Assembly: GCA_007123695.1 (NCBI GenBank)
Contig: SLGN01000735.1
Coordinates: 1 to 11,107, forward strand
DNA from: Verrucomicrobiales bacterium
GTDB lineage: Bacteria; Verrucomicrobiota; Verrucomicrobiia; Verrucomicrobiales; DEV007
Direction: 5' to 3'
DNA length: 11,107 nt
This document shows, in pieces, positions 7,777-11,107 of the stretch. Every line of letters starts with the position of its first letter. The first letter of the stretch is position 1. The translations under genes and the position numbers were made by a program. Below the pieces are notes generated by a model. That model saw only the letters and a program-made list of their open reading frames with translations, had not been told where the DNA came from and ran no database searches.

Positions 7777-10700
7777 ATGAGGAAGAGGAACCATGCATTC
7801 GAAATTTCCCTGCTGGCCTGCTCCGCCGTGCTCGCGGGCGTCGCTGCCTCCGTCGGCGCGCAGGACACCGCCGCCAAGCGGGAGGGCGGACCCACCGCCG
7901 TGGCGGGGTCCGAGCAGGCGCTCGAGGTCATCCGCAGCTTTCCGGGGCGCGGCGCCCTCGCCGACGGCTCCGAGCCGACCCCGCCGCAGGAGGCTCTCGC
8001 GGCCTTCCGTCTGCGCGAGGGCTTCGAGGTCGATCTCGTCGCCGCCGAGCCCGCCGTCGAGCAGCCCCTTTCCCTCGCGTGGGATGCCAAGGGCCGCCTC
8101 TGGGCCGTGCTCTACCGCCAATACCAGTTCCCCGCCGGCCTCAAGATCGTCGAATACGACAACCACCTCCGCGCCCGCTTCGACAAGGTGCCCCAGCCGC
8201 CTCCGCACGGCGACCCGGGCGACGACATCGTGCGCGTTTTCGAGGACACCAACGGCGACGGCGTCTTCGATTCCCACTTCGACGCCATCACCGGCCTGAA
8301 CATCGCCACCTCGGTCGCGGTCGGGGCCGGCGGCATCTGGGTGGCCAATCCTCCCTACCTCCTCTTCTATCCCGACTCCGACGGCGACGGGCGGCCCGAT
8401 GCGGACCCCGAGGTCAAGCTTTCCGGCTTCGGCCTGGAGGACACCCACTCGGTGATGAACAGCCTCGTCTGGGGCCCCGACGGCTGGCTCTACGGAGTGA
8501 ACGGCTCCACCACCACCGGAAAGGTCGTCGATCCCGCGAGCGGCGACGCCGTCGAGTGGCAGGGCCAGATGGTGTGGCGCTTCCATCCGCCGACGGAGCG
8601 ATTCGAGATCTACGCCGAGGGTGGCGGAAACACCTTCAGCCTCGAGATCGACGCCGCCGGACACGTCTTTTCCGGCACCAACGCGGGGAAGACCCGGGGC
8701 ATGTTCTATCCGCAGGGCAGCTACGGATCCAAGTCCTGGGGCAAGCACGGCCCGCTCACCAATCCCTACGCCTTCGGCTATTTCGGACACATGGCCCACG
8801 AGGGCGACGAGCGCCGCTTCCCCCAGACCTTCACCATCTACGAGGATGGACTGTTCGGAGAGAACCTCGCGGGACGCATCGTCGCCGCCAACGCGCTTCA
8901 CAACCTCGTCTGGGCCAGTCGGCTCGAGCGCGACGGATCGACCTACCGCACCATCGACGAGGAGAATCCCCTCGAGTCGCCCGACCGCTGGTTCCGCCCC
9001 GTCTACGCCGGCATGGGACCCGACGGCGGCGTCTATCTGGCCGACTGGTACGACAGCCGCCTCAGCCACGTGCGGCCCGTCGACGATTGGCACAAGACGA
9101 GCGGCCGCATCTACCGCCTGCAGCCCGCCGGAGAGCGCCCCGTCTACCGCGAGGGCGATCTGTCGGCCCGCCCGGTCGCCGAGCTCATCGAGCTGTTTTC
9201 CCATCCCAACCGCGTCGTGCGCCGCCGCGCCATGCTCGAACTCGGCTGGCGGGGCGACAGCTCCGCCGCGGGCGACCTCGTCGCCATGGTCGAGGGCGGC
9301 GAGCGGCCCGAATCGCTCGAGGCTCTCTGGGCGCTGAATCTGCTCGACGGGCTCACCGACGAGCGGGCCATCAAATGGCTCAGCCACCCCGACGCCGACC
9401 TGCGCCGCTGGGTCGTGCGGCTCGCCGGCGACCGCCGCAAGGCCGGCGGAGCCCTCGCCGCAGCCCTCGCCGACCTCGCCATGGGCGAGACCGACGTGCA
9501 GGTCCGAGTGCAGCTCGCCGCCAGCGCGAAGCGTCTCAGCCCGGCGGTCGGACTCGCCATCGTCGAGGGGCTGATCCGTCACGACGAGGATCTCGACGAC
9601 CCGCACCAGCCTCTCATGGTCTGGTGGGCCGTAGAGGAACACGCCGAGCGGGGCCGCCGCGCCATCGAGGCCTGGCTTTCCCGTCCGGCCAACTGGAGAC
9701 CGCCCCTCGTCCGCGAGGTGCTCCTCGAGCGGCTCATGAAACGCTACGCCATCGCCGGCGGCAGCGAGAACTACGCCAGCGCCGCCGTGCTGCTCGGCCA
9801 GGCGCCCGACGAGGCCCTCCGCACCAAGCTGCTCGAGGCGCTCCAGTCCGCTTTCGAGGGGGTTCCCATGCCCGAGCTTCCCGAATCGCTGACCAAGGCC
9901 CTGCAGGACTATTCCCGCACTCTTGGCGACAGCGGCATCGTCCTGCGTCTGCGCAGCGGAGAGGCGGACGCTCTGGCCGAGGCGAAGAAGGCGGTCCTCG
10001 ACGGAGGGCTCCCCGTCGGCGTGCGCAGCGAACTCGTGCGGCTCCTCGGCGAGAGCGGAGACACCGGTGCGGTCGATCCGCTGCTGAAAATCCTTGCCTT
10101 GCCGCAGGAGTTCGCCCTCAAGCGCGTCGCCCTCCAGACGCTCGCCCGCTTCGACGACGAGTCGGTGGCCAAGGGCATTCTCGCACGCCATGGATCGACT
10201 CTGCCGAACGAGCACGGGGTGCGCTCCACCGCCGAGCGGGTTCTCGCCGGGCGGCTCCCGTGGGCTCAGTTGATGATGGACGAGGTGGACAAGGCGGTGG
10301 TCAAGGCGCGCGAGCTAGGGGTCGACGTCGTCCAGTTGATGATGGAGCATGGCGACGAGGCCCTCGACGCCCGCATCCGCAAGCACTGGCCCGGCATCGC
10401 GGCCGGGGCCGCCGGGATCGACGTCGCCGCCGAATCGGCCCGCATCCGCGAGGTTCTCGCCGCCGCCACGGGCAAGGCCACCGCCGGCAAGGCGACCTTC
10501 GCGGCGCGCTGCGCCAACTGCCACAAGCTCTTCGGCGAGGGGCTGGAGATCGGGCCCGAACTCACCGGCTACGAGCGCCAGAATCTCGACTTCTGGATCG
10601 ACGGAATCGTCAATCCCAGCCTCGAGATCCGCGAGGGCTATGGCAACTACGTCGCCACGATGAAGGACGGCCGGAAGGTCATCGGCGTGATGGCCGACCA

Positions 10701-10878
10701 GACCCCCCGCACCGTAAGCCTCAAGGACCTCGCCGGCCAAGTCTCGGTGCTCGACCGGGCTGAAATCGAAAGCCTCGAGGCATCTCCGATTTCGCTGATG
10801 CCCCCTGGTCTTCTCAGCGGTCTCGACGACAAGGAGTTGCGTGATCTTTTTGCCTATTTGATGCAGGAAGCTCCCTGA
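7777..10878 (+). CDS. Exported PVC-type heme-binding CxxCH protein, second type (ADWYD-bearing propeller)
   Basis: This 1033-aa protein is predicted to be periplasmic or exported. The signal peptide (about 1-28) has a basic start 'MRKRNH', a hydrophobic core and a likely cut after 'VGA'. A beta-propeller (about 75-450) of the putative membrane-bound dehydrogenase type carries 'EDTNGDGVFD' (156-165), 'DSDGDGRPD' (200-208) and the hallmark 'ADWYDSRLSHVRP' (422-434) with 'GRIYRL' (443-448). A HEAT-like helical region (about 465-850) precedes a cytochrome c domain: CANCH at 912-916, 'IGPELTG' shortly after, and the probable axial Met at 1008 in 'ISLMPPG'. Electrons from an unknown substrate would pass to the heme. 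The frame is open back to 7675, but only from the ATG at 7777 does a signal peptide appear. That ATG lacks an upstream Shine-Dalgarno; a purine-rich GAGGAAGAGGAA (7779-7790) lies just inside the gene. Cys15 in 'LLAC' is an unlikely lipobox because the hydrophobic stretch before it is too short. Confidence 0.92.
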   Translation: MRKRNHAFEISLLACSAVLAGVAASVGAQDTAAKREGGPTAVAGSEQALEVIRSFPGRGALADGSEPTPPQEALAAFRLREGFEVDLVAAEPAVEQPLSLAWDAKGRLWAVLYRQYQFPAGLKIVEYDNHLRARFDKVPQPPPHGDPGDDIVRVFEDTNGDGVFDSHFDAITGLNIATSVAVGAGGIWVANPPYLLFYPDSDGDGRPDADPEVKLSGFGLEDTHSVMNSLVWGPDGWLYGVNGSTTTGKVVDPASGDAVEWQGQMVWRFHPPTERFEIYAEGGGNTFSLEIDAAGHVFSGTNAGKTRGMFYPQGSYGSKSWGKHGPLTNPYAFGYFGHMAHEGDERRFPQTFTIYEDGLFGENLAGRIVAANALHNLVWASRLERDGSTYRTIDEENPLESPDRWFRPVYAGMGPDGGVYLADWYDSRLSHVRPVDDWHKTSGRIYRLQPAGERPVYREGDLSARPVAELIELFSHPNRVVRRRAMLELGWRGDSSAAGDLVAMVEGGERPESLEALWALNLLDGLTDERAIKWLSHPDADLRRWVVRLAGDRRKAGGALAAALADLAMGETDVQVRVQLAASAKRLSPAVGLAIVEGLIRHDEDLDDPHQPLMVWWAVEEHAERGRRAIEAWLSRPANWRPPLVREVLLERLMKRYAIAGGSENYASAAVLLGQAPDEALRTKLLEALQSAFEGVPMPELPESLTKALQDYSRTLGDSGIVLRLRSGEADALAEAKKAVLDGGLPVGVRSELVRLLGESGDTGAVDPLLKILALPQEFALKRVALQTLARFDDESVAKGILARHGSTLPNEHGVRSTAERVLAGRLPWAQLMMDEVDKAVVKARELGVDVVQLMMEHGDEALDARIRKHWPGIAAGAAGIDVAAESARIREVLAAATGKATAGKATFAARCANCHKLFGEGLEIGPELTGYERQNLDFWIDGIVNPSLEIREGYGNYVATMKDGRKVIGVMADQTPRTVSLKDLAGQVSVLDRAEIESLEASPISLMPPGLLSGLDDKELRDLFAYLMQEAP

Positions 10879-10883
10879 GGCAT

Positions 10884-11107
10884 CTAGGCGTCGGCCTCGC
10901 CCAGGGGGGAAAGTCCGAAGGCCTCGGCGATGCGGGCGGCGGTGTGTTCGGGCGCTTCGTCCTTGGCCACGTGCATCGGAACAAAGTCCTTCTCGCGGCG
11001 GAACCAGGTCTCCTGCCGTTTCGCGTAGCGGCGCGTGGCCCGGGCGATCTGCTCGCGGCACTCGGCTTCGTCGATCTCGCCGCGGCGCAGGGCCGCGATC
11101 TCGGGGA
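10884..11107 (-). CDS. miaA: tRNA dimethylallyltransferase, C-terminal end (5' part outside window)
   Basis: The last 73 codons plus two bases of MiaA are present. The enzyme transfers a dimethylallyl group to N6 of A37 in tRNAs that read codons starting with U, which steadies codon-anticodon pairing. Near-diagnostic is 'ATRRYAKRQETWFRRE' (visible residues 22-37), the conserved 'ATRxxAKRQxTWFR' segment of the family, preceded by the Glu/Arg-rich helix 'LRRGEIDEAECREQIAR'. The tail 'EAFGLSPLGEADA' ends at a TAG. It converges with the cytochrome gene, only 5 bp separating the two stops, so there is no room for a dedicated terminator between them. It is a housekeeping gene and marks the end of the accessory block. 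Confidence 0.93.
   Translation of the reverse strand, partial: PEIAALRRGEIDEAECREQIARATRRYAKRQETWFRREKDFVPMHVAKDEAPEHTAARIAEAFGLSPLGEADA

Noticed and set aside
6481..10215. 1244-codon open frame on − strand, across the second cytochrome gene and madLM
   Set aside because: It is antisense to the motif-bearing cytochrome frame and off-frame over madL and madM. It shows no domain signature.
8079..10763. 894-codon + strand frame overlapping the second cytochrome gene
   Set aside because: It is a +2 frame shadow rich in Arg and Pro, with no motifs. The other frame carries CANCH, ADWYD and the axial Met motif.

Overview
The window is high-GC bacterial chromosome, tightly packed with genes. It probably comes from the Planctomycetes-Verrucomicrobia-Chlamydiae (PVC) group. 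The main evidence is two large exported proteins of the 'PVC-type heme-binding CxxCH' kind (propeller, HEAT-like repeats, C-terminal cytochrome c), a family concentrated in Planctomycetes and Verrucomicrobia. Most start codons lack an obvious Shine-Dalgarno sequence, which fits but does not prove this. I cannot place it below phylum level.

Layout from left to right. The 3' end of an ssuD-like FMNH2-dependent alkanesulfonate monooxygenase (+) enters at base 1 and stops at 477. Next is a stand-alone gene (609-1550, +) for a DUF4268 protein with a PD-(D/E)XK-like nuclease core. Its base composition is clearly lower in GC than its neighbours. Then comes a leftward block, read in transcription order from 7645 down to 1662: madL, madM, a MatB/ACSF3-like malonyl-CoA synthetase, and a PVC-type cytochrome c protein of 1075 aa. 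Diverging from madL across a 131-bp region is a second PVC-type cytochrome c protein (7777-10878, +, 1033 aa). Its stop lies 5 bp from the convergent 3' end of miaA (−), which runs off the right edge.

The clearest functional unit is madL-madM-matB. MadL and MadM form a two-subunit malonate transporter; their genes overlap by 4 bp (ATGA). The ligase gene starts 16 bp downstream of madM. Together they would import malonate and convert it to malonyl-CoA with ATP and CoA. No malonate or malonyl-CoA decarboxylase is visible, so the product's fate (fatty acid or polyketide synthesis, or decarboxylation by an enzyme encoded elsewhere) is open. Two distantly related PVC-type cytochrome proteins flank this unit, one downstream on the same strand and one divergent. 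They are likely periplasmic oxidoreductases with unknown substrates, and any link to malonate is inference from position only.

I saw no tRNA or rRNA, CRISPR array, transposase or prophage genes. Several very long open frames, up to 1244 codons, are antisense or off-frame shadows produced by the high GC content; they are listed as rejected.
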